A stretch of DNA of 64,000 nt from Hsuehochloa calcarea (Eukaryota; Streptophyta; Magnoliopsida; Poales; Poaceae): assembly GCA_036346395.1 (NCBI GenBank), contig CM070601.1, forward strand, positions 5,649,383 to 5,713,382. The letters are read 5' to 3'. Below, piece by piece: positions 19,731 through 32,424 of the stretch; position 1 is the stretch's first letter; the number at the start of each line of letters is the position of its first letter. Both the position numbers and the translations under genes were made by a program. The notes beneath the pieces were generated by a model. It was given only the letters and a program-made list of their open reading frames with translations. It searched no databases and had not been told where the DNA came from.

Positions 19731-22700
19731 ATGGCGCGCCGCGCCTGCGGGCAGACCTACGGCTTCCCCATCTACTGCGCCTCCTGGCTCCCCCTCGCCC
19801 ACATCCTCAGACCCTCCCCCTCCGCCGAAGACAGTGCCGATGCGGACGCATCCGCCGCCTCCTCTCCCCCGCCCCCCATGGCCGCGCTCGGAGGCGGCGG
19901 CGGGGAGGGACGTAGCGGCGTGCCCAACGCGCTCGTCGTCGCTGCGCTCGACCCCGCCGCGGAGGGCCCCCCGGCGCTCTCCCCCGACCCGGTGAGCGAT
20001 CCGTCTCCCTCCCTCTCTCCCCAGATCCTGTACCGATCTCGCGTGTGGTTTCGGTGCTGATTTGTTGCGGTGGTGGGGTGCAGGTGTTCAGGCTGGAGAC
20101 GGAGGAGCGGGTGCCGTACAGGATGGCCGTCCACCCCCGCGGCGACGGCGTCCTCTGCGCCTTCCCCAACGGCTGCAGGTACCCTCTTCCTGGATCAAAT
20201 CTATAGGTTTGTACACGAGTTTATGTGCTGCTGCTGCCTCCTGGTAGTGATATTGGTTGGTTGTGAATTGTGATTAGCCCACATATTAAAATGTGATCGT
20301 TTGGTGTTGCTCTCTGGGATAATATGGTTAGTGTGCAGTTCCTGTGGTGTCTGTGCTTGGAATGTTGGTTATATAAGCTAGATTGGTTGGGAGTATTTGG
20401 CTATTTGTGAATTGAGAATGTGAGTTCCTATGCTGCTTTTATGGTGAATTCTAAGCCAAATGTCACATTGTCTTTGGTTAGCGATAATGATAAATGTGTT
20501 CGTGGTATACTCTAAGATCCAGTCGTGATTAGCAAAACTTAGCCTAATTGGGTTGTTCATTACTGGCAGATGTCAAATGAAATTATGTTGTTTTTGCTCT
20601 TTGTTTCATAGGTGAGCCAACTGACATCACTGCTGCCTTTTCTAGGTAATGATGCCCTTTTGTTATGTAGCCTAGGATGTTCCATTCTAGAGGATAGTTT
20701 GCACTGCTAATTCTTGTTTGTTACTTATTTGTTATCCATAGTTATGAAATGTTGATTTTTTTAAATAAAGAATTTGGTTTTTGCTGTTGTTTTTGTTGCT
20801 TCTGTGCCTTGGGATGGCATGTTTGTACAAGGCAATCCTACCACCTAATGAACCGTCGGTATACCGATCTATTGATCAAACGGTACACATCACATGGGTT
20901 GAGACATGGCACTTCCACACCTGCAACTAAGACCTAACTGTGGTCAAGTAAAATTGCTGCAAGATTGTTGATCCTTGTACTAGATTGAATCTCTTTTGAC
21001 CCATCACAACTCACAAGTGTGTCCCATTGTCAAATCGGTATATCACAGTATAGTTTTCAATTGACACAATGATGACATTCTTGAAAATCACAATAGAGTA
21101 TCACACTTTTAACATTATGATGTAAATGTAGGTGTAAGCAGTAAGTTGGATATGTTTGGTCTGAGAGCCGTGTAGAAACCATTACTATGTTTAGATGATA
21201 AGACACTAAATAGTTTCAACTACAATTTCTGGGCTTAAGTTGGTAGAGTTTCTTTTACCCTCACTGCCAGCCCCGCTTTATGATGAAGCTAAAATTTGGG
21301 GCATGTGGATCTGTTCATGCTTCTATAGGTAAGTTAATGTCAGTTGTTGACTTGTTGGACTTATCTCATTGGCCTTATTAGCAAGCATATACTGGGCTTG
21401 TTGAGTTGTTAACATTAGATGAATTAGTGGTTTAGTTTTAAGTGTTAGCTGCAAAATATACCTGCTATACTTTGTCAATCATCTTAAACTCTACAAAAGA
21501 TGCTGGGATGTCTTCTTTTTTCCTGAAAGATTCGAACATGGTTGAAAATTTTGTCTGATTCTTCAGCATTTCAGAATTTTGACCATGTGTCACTCATATA
21601 GGTTGTTTCGATGGGAATCACCAGAAGGAGAGGAACCACATGAACTAGCTTTGAGATCCGACCAAGAGGCTTTAGTGGAGCTAAATGATGTTGGTTTACA
21701 GTTGGCCGTGTCGTTCAGCGGAGAGGGTTCAATTCTTGCCGCTGGTGGTGAGGTAATTGAATATAGTTTGATTTTTATACAGAATATAATATTCTCATTG
21801 ATACACATCTATTTATTTTACTTCTTATTTCCTTTATTTGCCAATTTGTCTAACATGAAATTCTATGGGTACCTATGTCTTTATTTTGATCGATAACCTA
21901 TTTATCACCTTCATTTCCTCACTAAGTTGCTTTTTTTTCTTCTGGTAGTCATGCATTTGCACAAACTTTGTTTTTCAAATGCTGACATATCATGAATGGC
22001 ATACAGTGTCTTTAGAAGATCTGATAGCTGTAGACGTTTATAGAAGTAATAAGCATCTTATACTTCATGGCTTCATGCAGAAAGTAATGTAAACTATGGA
22101 TATCGATTTATTGTGAGCAACAATTTGAGTATAGGCTAGTATAGCCAAAAAATTAGTAACCCAGTCTGACAACTTAACTAGCATTTCACAATATTGACAA
22201 TATTAATGGTGATCCATATGGTGAGTTAGGTAACTGAGGAGTAGATATATAATGTATTTGGCCAAACAGGTACTTCATGTTTCATGGTCAGCGTGATACA
22301 GAAATGTTTAGCAACAACATAAAGCAGGTCCCTTTGTAATAAGTGAACAAAATGTTTACAATTAAACATATGACTGGACCACATGAATGTTTATGTATTG
22401 CCATGATGCACATGCACTTGTTTGGTATGTTCTTTTATGCGTTGTAGTGTTGTTATAAGCTTCTATGAATTGTGCCTGTTGCTTTATTATTTCCCAGTAG
22501 TCACTTCTTACAGGCAAAAGATTCTTCCAAAGCTAATTATTCGCCTTCCCATTCATTATATAGCTATTATGGTTCGTTGTCATTTAATTTGTAGTTTTGT
22601 ACATTGCACACACAATTATAGCCATGCATCTATGCTTTGAGGATCCATCAATGATTTATAAGATTTTGTGCTTTTGTTGGAGCTTTTCTATGGCAGTTAG

Positions 22701-23965
22701 AACTTATATGATTATTAAGCATGTCAAGTCATTTCTTTCTGCACTGTATAGGATGGGCATTTAAGGGTCTTCAAATGGCCTGCTATGGAATCCGTTCTTG
22801 AAGAACCTGATACCAAAACATCGGTTAAGGATCTCAACTTCAGGTCAAAAAAGTGCAACTCGAAATTTCTTTTGCCACTTGCATATTGATTGCATGATCC
22901 TGATGGGTTCCCTCTGTTTTGAGACACGCTTTCAGTTCCGATGAGAAGTTTCTTGCCGTGAATAGGAGCAGTGGCCCATGTAGAGTGTGGGACTTAGAGT
23001 CATCAGAAGCTGTAGCTAATCTGCCAAGAGAAGCAGTGAGTGATTTTTTGACAAAATGTATCTTGTCTTTGTTTTATGTGAGCTTCTGATTTGTACATTT
23101 TCAGGGAGAAATATTTGGCTTCTGCAGATTCTCTAATAAGGCTGACAACAGTCAGATCCTCTTTGTTACTGCAATGCAAGGTGACATCAATATTTGAGTT
23201 CACCCTGTTTTGAATTTAATTATTTCCTAAGCTTATGGCCTGACAGTTACAGAATAACTCTGCTTCTTAGGTGGCTACGGCAAAATAATTTCTTGGAATA
23301 CTACCTCATGGACTAGAATTGGATCAAAGAAAATAACTCGTGAGGCAATTTCAGCTTTTGCTGTCTCGCCAGATGGTACACTTCTTGCAATGTGAGCTAG
23401 GAAACATACTGTTGGCATCTTATTGCATCGTAGTTTGACCTATGGAGATTACGTGGCTCCTTTTTTTGGGAAGTCTAATTTGTTTGCCTTTGCATATTCA
23501 GTGGAACAGTTGAGGGAAGCATCATTGTACTAGGTTCAAAAGACATGCGGGTGCTTGTAACAGTTAAAAAGGCACATCTTGGCATTGTTACGACATTGTC
23601 CTTCTCTCAAGATTTAAGGTCAGTAATTGTGCTCTCATTCTGCTTTAGTTGATGAATGCTACAAATGTGATTACTCATTGTTGGTATTCTATATTATTAT
23701 ATCAGGACCTTGTTGTCGACTTCCTTCGACTCAACTGCAAGGGTGACATCAATTGGATCCCCAAAGAGTAGTGGTATGTCAGTCACACATCTTTAGTTCT
23801 TGATTTATTGTACACTTGCCAATTTTTGCGAGTCCTATCCTCAAATGGCTGCTTGTTTCCACAGGTATAAATCTATGGTCCATGATACTAGTTATTATCC
23901 TCGCTGTTTTGGTATATTACTGTATACAGCACAAAGAGGATCTCTTACCAATGTTGCCGCATTGA
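19731..23965 (+). CDS. SEC12-like WD40 membrane protein (ten exons, 393 aa)
   Basis: Exons: 19731-19991, 20084-20178, 21602-21752, 22752-22843, 22936-23035, 23105-23180, 23271-23391, 23502-23618, 23706-23773, 23865-23965. All introns are GT-AG, phases agree, and the sum is 1182 nt. SEC12 is the ER guanine-nucleotide exchange factor that activates SAR1 to start COPII budding; plant SEC12-like proteins include PHF1, which helps phosphate transporters leave the ER. The N-terminal GGGGGEGRSGVPN (residues 54-66) resembles the glycine-rich loop of SEC12 WD repeat 1. WD-like blades follow (for example HLRVFKWPAM, CRVWDLESS, KIISWNTTSW, ARVTSIG). One transmembrane helix lies near residues 365-381 (SMILVIILAVLVYYC), then a short lumenal tail KEDLLPMLPH. 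Length fits the family (about 390). Whether it is a PHF1 or a general SEC12-like member cannot be told here. Confidence 0.92.
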
Positions 23966-26796
23966 GAAATTTGTTCAGGCTCTACTGCTATATCATCGCT
24001 TACCAATGTGATTATCTGATCTTCTGCTGGAGATAAATACAGTATTGTTTTCAGAGTTGAACAATTTTTGTATTGAGGTCAAAAGTCAAACTGCCCAAAT
24101 TTTCTCCTGGTCTTCTTAATGGCAAATAGGCTCCAGGCCTTGACCATGCCACGCTTGTATAAGAAGGACCATGTTGTCCGAGTTTTGTAAAACTGGTGGC
24201 CCTATCTTAATCTGTCCCCCTTATATTATTGGCTACGAAACGAGCCTCTCATTAGGCCACATCGTCATCAAATTATTAGCCATCTGATTGTTATAAAAAT
24301 GTACCGCCACCTGATTTTGTCCACTAAACTTTCTTGATAAATCGTATCTACCGAGCCGAAGAGCCGCATTCTCATCCGAATTGTTTCCTGCAAAGCTCGA
24401 ACGTCGTTTACTACTTTGACAGTTCCCGTACTTGCTAACAGTCACGCCTCATCCTTTGCCAGTCACATAATGTGCAAAGGTATCTCAAACTATCAAATCT
24501 CTACCACCACCTCATCCATGAATCCATCCCCTCGAAAAGCAACCACCGCACCGTACAAGTCTCATCTTCGACGTCATCAACTGAATCGCGTCCATTCGGG
24601 GACAAATCTGATCTCCCCGGCTCTCTTACGGCGGTGCCCAACTAGGGGTGGACCTAGGTCGAAAAAAAATAAGTTGGGTGTAAGTGGGCTGTCTCCTATG
24701 TTAAAAAATGAGTAGAGATAAAAGTATGCTATTGGTCAGACTGAGTGGGACGAAAGTGGTTAGACATTAGCCTACTCTACTAAAAACTAAAATTTGAGTA
24801 GAGCTTACTCAGTCTTTTTTGAGTCCGCCCCCGTGCCCAACCAGTCTCCAGTCAACATGTGTTGATCTGCACATGGAGAAACGGTGCCACTTTTCATATA
24901 TTCAGCCCAAATGGCGTGAGTGGAAATATAGAATCCCCGACCACCTCGCCGACGACGACCTTGAGCACGGCTGTGCAACTCCGAACCCATCTCCTAATTA
25001 CTCTTTTATTGAATAAAATGAAATTGATTATCGTAGCATTTCTTTGATACAAAGTTGTTTGTTGCCTGGCTATGGTGCTGAACACAGAATTACACATGCT
25101 TTCTTGTCACAAAGATGTTGTTTGTTGTATGGCTGTGGTGCTGGGTACAGACAAGGACGGAGCCAAGATTTGGATATAGAGGGGGCCAAGTTGAAAAGTT
25201 TAAATTTTGCATAGCGAATGACACATACTAATCATATTAATAGAGTGATTTTGAAGGCTTTTCTTGTGGGCGGCATATCCGGTAAAATGCAAATTGATGA
25301 AAAATATGTGAAAATCAAACCAATAAGTTTTTAACATTCTCAAAAAATTATGAGATGTAGGGAAGATTATGTTCAATATCTATGCACAATTTTATGATCA
25401 AACTCAATCGCGTTTGCTATATACGAAAAAGACAAATGCGATTCTTGAAATTTTGCAGAGATATAAAACATACCCTCCCAGAGATTTCACAATTTTTCAT
25501 AATTATGATATGTAGGCCAGTGCATTGATTACATAATTAGATTGATGCTTGTATATAGTAAAAGATAGATTAACCCCATGAAGAAGAATAAAAAGAAAAA
25601 GAACATTAACAAGATGCTTCATTGGCTGCCTTAGAGACATATTATTAGGGAGCAACCTGATTACTAAGGTCTAATAGTAGTTTTCAAACAACCATACGGG
25701 GCCAGGCCCCTGTCAGCCCCCTTCCCGCCGCCCCTGGGCACAACAACAGTGAGGAATGGTAAGTGGTAACTGAAATAGCAAAAAGCTGTATGCATAGTTT
25801 TGACAAGTTTTGATTTTTGAGATCATATGCATGCTATTTTAAAAAAAAATTAGGAAAGAGCAGCCAAGAAACCAGACATATATCACTTATTTTTTAAAAC
25901 AAGCATTACTCACTCCATTTATAATTAATCACATAGTTTTGACATTTAATTTGCGATCTGTAAGATGGAACATTGAAGATCATATTTCACAGAGTAAATT
26001 TCGTAAAACCATACTACATTCGTGAAAACTATCACAAAACCATAACTTTAAGTAACAGTTTCAGAGAACTACACTTCTCTATGTATAACGTTTCACAAAA
26101 ACCACACTTTTAAGCTATGCAGTTGGATACAATGGTCCTGACGTCCTGAGCCCACTTGTCAGAGTAGTTCACTGAAGTACTACTAAGAATTTCTCCTACA
26201 AATTACAATCTTTTTTCTTCCTAGATCACAGTTGTGGAATCGGTTGACTATGGTTTTTTAAAGAGCACTTAGCCCCGTAATAACACGCGGGAGGTATAAC
26301 AAGAGCCCAAAGAGTGCCACATCATCATATTTTGTCCCAACCATCCGATCTGCATCCAATGCACACAATGCATCTATGCATATTAGTTAATAAAGCATGG
26401 GCATACTGGAAACTTCTATATACCTCTCTCTTAGATTTTTTTATATAAAAAAACTATACATCCCTCTTAGATCTTAGATGGTTATAAACTTACAATATAT
26501 ATTAATCTTCTAAAGTTCTATGGATCACACTAGAAACTTCTATTTCTCTCTCTCTCTCTCTCAGTCTTAGATGGTTATAATATATAATAGTCTTTCTTAC
26601 GTTTTGCCCAAATATTGGTTGAGTATAGCAATGTGAATTTGTAAACCATGAGCATTCTTTTTTTTTTTTGCCGATAAATATCCTCCCTGACAGTAATTTT
26701 AAAAAGTAAAACTTTTTTGATGTGTTACATTTCTTTTCTATCTACATATGACTTGACAATAAACCATTACCTTCTATTTGATAATAAATTATCCTA
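23966..26796. other. Intergenic region after the SEC12-like gene
   Basis: 3' UTR then AT-rich sequence. Noted inside: repeat-like DNA at 24640-24830 (GAGTAGAG motifs at both ends in inverted form), a probable transposon segment at 25150-25742, and a stretch at 25990-26200 repeating phrases of the kind ACAAAACCATA/ACAAAAACCACAC with CCACTTGTCAG, typical of small grass MITEs. No gene was recognised. Confidence 0.4.
25150..25742. repeat. Possible nonautonomous DNA transposon
   Basis: GC-rich edges (AAGGACGGAGCCAAG...GAGGGGGCC on the left, GGGGCCAGGCCCCTGTCAGC...GCCCCTGGGC on the right) enclose AT-rich DNA. The edges are loosely inverted. No target duplication was found, so the call is tentative. 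Confidence 0.25.

Positions 26797-26846
<50 letters not shown>
26797..26846. repeat. (AT)n microsatellite
   Basis: About 48 bp of nearly pure AT dinucleotides, likely length-polymorphic. Confidence 0.95.
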
Positions 26847-26848
<2 letters not shown>

Positions 26849-28227
26849 AGAGTTTTTTTCTCTCCCAACAATGTGTGATAAATACTCCTGTGTGAGTTAT
26901 ATCCTCTCGCCCCTTTGTTTTATCCTCTTGCTGTCTGCCTTCATAGAGTAAAATGTCTCGAGTCTAGAGTCTAATATAGAGAGTTTGTGACCAAATTGCT
27001 ATGTACGTTAAGTAAAACCATATGAAGAATAATGGAAGCAAGATAGTTTCTCTATTATTTTAAATTCTTGATGAACAATCTTTCTGGGATGGTATAAGTG
27101 CTCGTGCTAGAATACATTTTTTTGGTGTGTGGTTTGTTGTTTTTGTGTAATGTGACTGAATGCATGTTTATGAAAATACTGGCTTATTTTAGGTTAACAA
27201 CCCTTAGTCAATGCATGCGTAGAATATTTGTATTTGGTCATTTTCATATAGTTCATCTGCCCCATGAAATATGCTTATTAATGTTAGACTCTTTATACGC
27301 TGGTCATTTTCATAAATTGCATCTGCCCCATGAACTATGCTTAATGTTGACTCTTTATATGCGCAATTAAAATTCCACAAGCGCATGAGTCAGTTGTAGC
27401 TTTTCAACTGAGAGTATTTAATACATGCTTTGCATGCTTGCTTTGTATTAGTATGACTCTCTCCTAACATGCTTAATCATTAATCCATCCAACCGCCTAC
27501 TCACTAAGAAAAACAATTAATGTTATTTATTTAACAATGACTAAATTATCCACAATGATCAGAGAATGTCAGCATGCAACAAGAGTTAACATGGTCCTTG
27601 GAAGTTTGCAAACACTCTTAATGCTACAAGACTTGATAATAGTTAATAGGGTCCTAACAGGAAATAAATCACAAATTTTACCTTGATTGGTGTGTGTGCT
27701 CCTAACATTGTTGGACAAAATTAAAAATAAAGTACGCCCAACAAAAATGGATAGAGGGAGTATTGCACAAAGGGTTGATCCTGTCTTGAGATATGGTAAA
27801 TAATTGATGATAATTGTTCTAGAGGCTCAGCTGCTAATTGATACCACTACTCACGAGCAATTCTAATATATCTATAACTACCGCTGATAATCTGCGGTCC
27901 GATACACTCCTAGAAACAAAATCTAATCCACTAAATCAGTTACGAAACTTGAACAAGAAACCACAATAGGGTAGACCCCCGCGGGCCGAACCGAACGCTC
28001 TCTATGCACTAGCGTTGTCACCACTAACAACCGTAAAGACCCCAAATTAGTCGAGATATATGTAACCTATGAATAATATATCGTCAATAATCATAAACTG
28101 GCATGCTAGGTTATACTAGATCGATCTAACCACCACAATCAAAACGACTAGCTGACACGATCTAAGAGCTCCAATAGATTGAAAGCAAATTATTGCATGA
28201 ACTAGTGTCAATAATCCATAAGGCACA
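26847..28227. other. AT-rich noncoding region
   Basis: No gene seen. It contains the 66-bp tandem duplication at 27235-27361. Near 27828-27850 there is a minus-strand phrase GTGGTATCAATTAGC that resembles a tRNA-Met primer-binding site, but no paired LTRs were found. Confidence 0.4.
27235..27361 (+). repeat. Tandem duplication, period 66 bp
   Basis: Two units beginning GGTCATTTTCATA and containing CATCTGCCCCATGAA and GACTCTTTATA(T/C)GC, with small indels. A short ORF spans it, but the repeat alone explains that frame. Confidence 0.85.
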
Positions 28228-28291
28228 ATATCTTGTGCCTTTGTGTAGCCTTCACAATATCCTGTGAAGGCTACACAAAGGCACAAGATAT
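28228..28291. repeat. Perfect 28-bp inverted repeat (hairpin, 8-nt loop)
   Basis: 28228-28255 (ATATCTTGTGCC...CCTTCAC) is exactly complementary to 28264-28291, separated by AATATCCT. Outside the arms complementarity drops quickly. Confidence 0.95.
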
Positions 28292-28860
28292 CCAGTGCCC
28301 GATCACCTTCTTATCGTACACCTAATGACCTAAAGAACTCGTGACAGGTACACCCAATTAAACCACACATTTTCTGCTTCTCCCATCCCATCTCACCAAG
28401 GTGCTTGCTTTCTACTTCATCTGTCACACACTTGACCCCCCAGCCAATAACACCACGGCAGGGACTCGTCCGTCTCACTTGATGACCAACAATGACCCGC
28501 AACTAATGTTTGGTCGAAATTATGGATGCACACCAGGGAAAACTATGCTGTTTCGGAAATTTTATCGGACCCACCTATAGAATCGGTAATCGTCGGTTGC
28601 CGGATATTTCGGTAAAATTTTGAGCAAAATTTTTGAATTGAAATTTGAATTTTTCAGATGTAAAGAAGAAATTATCTACATTTTAAATCGAAATTGGAAT
28701 TAGGATAAAAAATAGATAAATCTATTTTTTTTAACCCGTTATGAGAATTTATCGATCTTCCGATGGCACGGTAACCGACGGTTACACACTGGCTTCGGAA
28801 GGTGACCGGGCTCAACTGCCTAGCTTGCCCACCGCTTTGTCACACTGTTTAGCACGGCAA
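28292..28860. other. Noncoding; repeat-like segment near 28550-28790
   Basis: GGTAATCGTCGGTTGCC (near 28584) and GGTAACCGACGGTTAC (near 28770) are near copies in inverted or direct arrangement around AT-rich DNA, suggesting a small transposon remnant. No gene seen. Confidence 0.3.
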
Positions 28861-29027
28861 ATGGAAGCATCGTTATTAATGCGTTATTAATGCAGTGCTA
28901 GTGAGTTTTTGGCGTTATTAATGCGGTGCTAGTGAGTTTTTGGCGTTATGGAAGCATCGTTATTAATGCGTTATTAATGCAGTGCTAGTGAGTTTTTGGC
29001 GTTATTAATGCAGTGCTAGTGAGTTTT
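28861..29027 (+). repeat. Nested tandem repeat (87-bp period with about 35-bp subunits)
   Basis: ATGGAAGCATCGTTATT begins at 28861 and 28948. Within each unit, GTTATTAATGC(A/G)GTGCTAGTGAGTTTTT recurs. The second unit is truncated at a T run. Confidence 0.9.
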
Positions 29028-29049
29028 TTTTTCTCTCTAAATGGCACTG

Positions 29050-30346
29050 TTGTGTATTGCTGAAAATGTCACTACGAACATATTGGTACTCGACACATGT
29101 GCAATACCGGATCTCCCGCGTTCGAATTTAATCCCCGCCGCATATCCTTAACCCGAACGTCCCTCGTGCGGACACGTGCCCGCCTCCGGTCGCTTGTGGC
29201 CTGGACAAACTTGTCCATGCGCCCCTCACCCGGACGCTGCATTGTCCGCACGCCAATGCCTTGGATGCTCCGTGTGTCGCTTGTCCGGTCACTCGTGGCC
29301 CGGACGCGGCCTCGTCCACACGCCTATGCCCCAGACGCACCATGTGTCGCTTGTCCGGTCATCTCGGGCCCAGACGCCGCCTCGTTCGCACGGCTGTGCC
29401 TCGGACGCGTCGCGTGGCGCTTGTCCGGTCGCTCGTGGTCTGGATGCACGTCCGTGTGTTAGGTAATTATATATCTTCTTATCGACGACGCGATCAGTGT
29501 AGTGCCGCGGTGTGACCGGAGATGACCAGGACGTCGTGCAAACTGTAGTGCAGAGTAGATGTGTCATTTGCTTGGCCTGAAGCCTTCGACAATGACTTTG
29601 TGTTTCTTCTCTCTTTTTTTAAGTGAAGGATATGGATGCACGTATATATGTTGCTGATAATCTCATTCCCTGTGAGTGGAGTAGTACATATGATTTACTT
29701 ATTTTAGGTGTTTTTTATCAGGTTACGGAAAACCCTTGGTGTGATAATTCACTGAGAATGCGGTGCTTAGGATCACTAACCATTGTTGACACCATGTATT
29801 CGTTATTTAGAATGAATGAATCCAGAAATTCACAAGACACACTTCAGCCTTAGGGAAAGCACATTCCTGAACTTTCATGATTCAGAGGAGGGTCGATCGT
29901 GTAGAAAAATAGAATGCACAAGGGGTTGGGCTGTAACTTTTACAGGAATGACCATGCAGTTCTAGACATGCAAACCGAACCCGTCGTTGCTTGCTTCAAT
30001 TAATTAATCTGCGTTGCTAGCTGAGGCCTGCCACCATTGGCTTTGCCCCCACCAGTGTTGGTTTGTGGCAGGTAACAGGCGACTGGACAAGGTGTGTCTC
30101 CGGCACGGACGTGCGGACGAGGTGGCGTCCGGGCCATGGGCGACCGGACAAGCGACACATATCGCGTCCGGAGCACAGGCGTGCAGACGAGGCGGTGTCC
30201 GAGCCACGGGAGACCGGAGGCGGACACGTGATCGTACGAGAGACGTTCGGGCTAGGAAGGTGCGGTGGAGATTAAATCCAGGTGCGGAAAGCCTAGTATT
30301 GTACATGTGTCGGTACCGTGATGATATTTTCAACAATAGAACACGA
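29050..30346. mobile_element. Inverted-repeat element (1.3 kb) with tandem repeats in its arms
   Basis: 29050-29462 and the reverse complement of 30346-30012 share many long phrases: CGACACATGT(G/A)CAATAC, AACCCGAACGTC-type, GTGTCGCTTGTCCGGTC and CGGACGC(G/C)(G/A)CCTCGTC. Each arm contains tandem units of about 60-65 bp (GTCCGGTC(A/G)CTCGTGGCC(C/T)GGACG...). The middle (29463-30011) has no coding signal. Long inverted arms built from subterminal repeats fit a nonautonomous MULE or CACTA derivative. No duplication could be fixed at the ends, so class and exact limits are open. Confidence 0.6.
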
Positions 30347-31284
30347 CCACCATTACTTGGGAAAAAAAAGGACCAACCTTACCATTCAGGCCAAAAACTC
30401 AGTGCCAGTAGCATGATGGCGACATGGCAAGGTAGGTGGCATGTCGTTGTAACTTCCTCGGGAATCCTGAATCCTGAGGCAGGCAGGCAGGCCATTCTAT
30501 AGAAGAGGGAATCAGGAGGCTTCAGATGGTGCAATGCCTAATGCTGTATTTTTAGTGAGCAGGATTGGAATAGGATCCAATTCGTATTGGATTCGAACAG
30601 AAGAAATTCCCCAGCAGCAGCCACAAGTTCACACATCCTTTCCTGTTCTTGACCTTATCAGTTATCAAAAGGGTAATTTCAGAGGTTGAAAAGTGTTGGA
30701 ATAAACTAGGTGCATACTTGCTTTGTTAGTTTGCAACCTGAAACCTTGTGAACTTGCAGATCATGAGGTTTCACAAGGGTAGTTTGTATCTAAGAATCAA
30801 AAGCAATGGTTCTAATTTCTCTGGTAGCTAAAAATTATGGATACAAGGTGACCACATAAGCATAGCCCAGAGAATTTTGCTGAAGACTATTACCAATAAC
30901 AATCGCAGATATTCACGGTGGATCATGAAAGATTCAGAGAAGCTAGAAACTAAATAGAAGGGGTGAAGCAACGATGTCCTTAATTAGCTCATATCATTCA
31001 TGAGCCAGAATGAACAGGCAGTAGTGATCTCCATATCTTAGTCTCGCATACAAAAACATCATTTTTTTGTCAGGAATTCTTATTTACAATTTCTGACAAT
31101 CCGCGGTGTATTCACATGCTCATGATATTTACTTAGTAATTATACATGAAGCTAGGAACGATACCATTTTTGCCTTCCCTTGTGGCAAACAAAACTCTGC
31201 AGGCCGAACACCAACCCCAACACCTCTAAAACTGCAACTTTAGATCATTTTACAGAAAGAGCAGCAGCAGAAGCATCCAGCAAT
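30347..31284. other. Noncoding region, 3' flank of the ATL gene
   Basis: No coding signal. The part next to 31285 would hold the 3' UTR of the minus-strand RING gene. Confidence 0.4.
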
Positions 31285-32424
31285 TCATCGAGACATCTCG
31301 TCGGTGTTGATGCCGGCGGCCGACGGGCCGGACCTGCCCAGCAAACGCAGACAGCTCGCCGTGCCGAACGAGAAAGACCTGCATACCCCGATGCTGGCCA
31401 TCTCCAGCGTTTCTGACAATTTGAGCAGTCTGCTTATCTTTGCTAGGCCCATCTCCCCCACGCGTCCACTGTTCGACGCCGGCGCTCGGAGCGAGACGTC
31501 CGGCCATGCCCGCCTCGGCAGCGCCACCATGGACGCGGCCCGCCTCGGCAGCACCACCATGGACGCGCCCCGCCTGACAGCGTGCTCCGGCAGGGCGCTG
31601 TCGCGGTCGGCTTCCTCGGTGCCAGCACCACCAGCCGCGTGATGATTTGCCGCGGGCTCGCCGCCGGGGGCGGCCGTGGCGGCGCCCGGCGCGGCGTTGG
31701 TGCCAACGGCCTGGTCGGCGACCTGGACGGGCGCACGGCAGAGCGGGCAGTTAACGTGGGCGCGGAGCCAGGTGTCGATGCACCCCCGGTGGAAGGCGTG
31801 GCCGCAGCGCGGCAGCAGGCGCAGCGTCTCCCCGTCCCGGAATTCCGCGAGGCACACCGCGCATCTACCGTCGTCCCCTCCTCTGCCGAGCCCCACGCCG
31901 CAGCCGCACTTCTTGGCGTCGTACACCAGAGCTGTGATGGCCGCGATGGCGCGCTCGTCGAGCCCCACGGTCCGTATGTACCACACGTGGTGAACCCCGC
32001 CGTCGTCCGCGTCCTCACCCTCCTCCACCGCCACAGCCGGCACCGGGACCCCCTCCTCGTCGTGGTGCGTCAGCGGCGCCTCCTGGGGCGCGGTCTGGCG
32101 CCGCCGTTGCCGCTGGCGGTGCACCATGCGGCGGACGAGCAGGGTGATAAGGAGAACCACCGAGACGGCAAGGAGGGACGCCGACAGCGCGATGAGCGGG
32201 GTGGGTAGGCGGGAGGACCGGAGATGCAAGGTGGCAGGGGCGGGCGGCGGGCAGAGGCGGTAGTAGGCACACGATTCGGAGCAGTTGGCGGCGCATGCCA
32301 AGGGGTCGGGCGGGCCCGGCTCCGGCCGCGGCTTCGGCTTCGGCTCCGGGTCCGGGTCCGGCTTGGGCTTTGGTGGCTTTGGCTTCGGCCCCGGCAGCGG
32401 CATATGCCCCCCCGGCGGCGGCAT
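31285..32424 (-). CDS. ATL-type RING-H2 E3 ubiquitin ligase (intronless, 379 aa)
   Basis: ATL proteins are membrane-anchored E3 ligases that pass ubiquitin from an E2 to target proteins, often in defence or nutrient signalling. Visible order: proline/lysine-rich N-terminus (KPKPxP repeats, residues 13-40), a cysteine cluster (LACAANCSESCAYYRLC, 42-58), one transmembrane helix (about 76-97), a basic stretch (RRMVHRQRQRRR), the GLDE motif (154-157), and the RING-H2 finger CAVC...C..H..H..C...CPLC (188-229). All eight ligands are present, as are the conserved Pro before the third ligand and the Trp after the sixth. The C-terminal part repeats a short phrase, RRxASMVxLPRRA, twice. The frame is open 84 codons further upstream, but the ATG at 32424 gives the normal ATL layout. 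No introns, as is usual in this family. The exact member is not identified. Confidence 0.9.
   Translation of the reverse strand: MPPPGGHMPLPGPKPKPPKPKPDPDPEPKPKPRPEPGPPDPLACAANCSESCAYYRLCPPPAPATLHLRSSRLPTPLIALSASLLAVSVVLLITLLVRRMVHRQRQRRRQTAPQEAPLTHHDEEGVPVPAVAVEEGEDADDGGVHHVWYIRTVGLDERAIAAITALVYDAKKCGCGVGLGRGGDDGRCAVCLAEFRDGETLRLLPRCGHAFHRGCIDTWLRAHVNCPLCRAPVQVADQAVGTNAAPGAATAAPGGEPAANHHAAGGAGTEEADRDSALPEHAVRRGASMVVLPRRAASMVALPRRAWPDVSLRAPASNSGRVGEMGLAKISRLLKLSETLEMASIGVCRSFSFGTASCLRLLGRSGPSAAGINTDEMSR

Noticed and set aside
27828..27850. Primer-binding-site-like phrase on the minus strand
   Set aside because: No pair of LTRs could be found around it.
31443..32018. 191-codon minus-strand frame
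   Set aside because: Alternative frame of the same ATL gene; the RING finger ligands are in the other frame.
31582..32208. 208-codon plus-strand frame
   Set aside because: Antisense shadow of the ATL RING-H2 gene.
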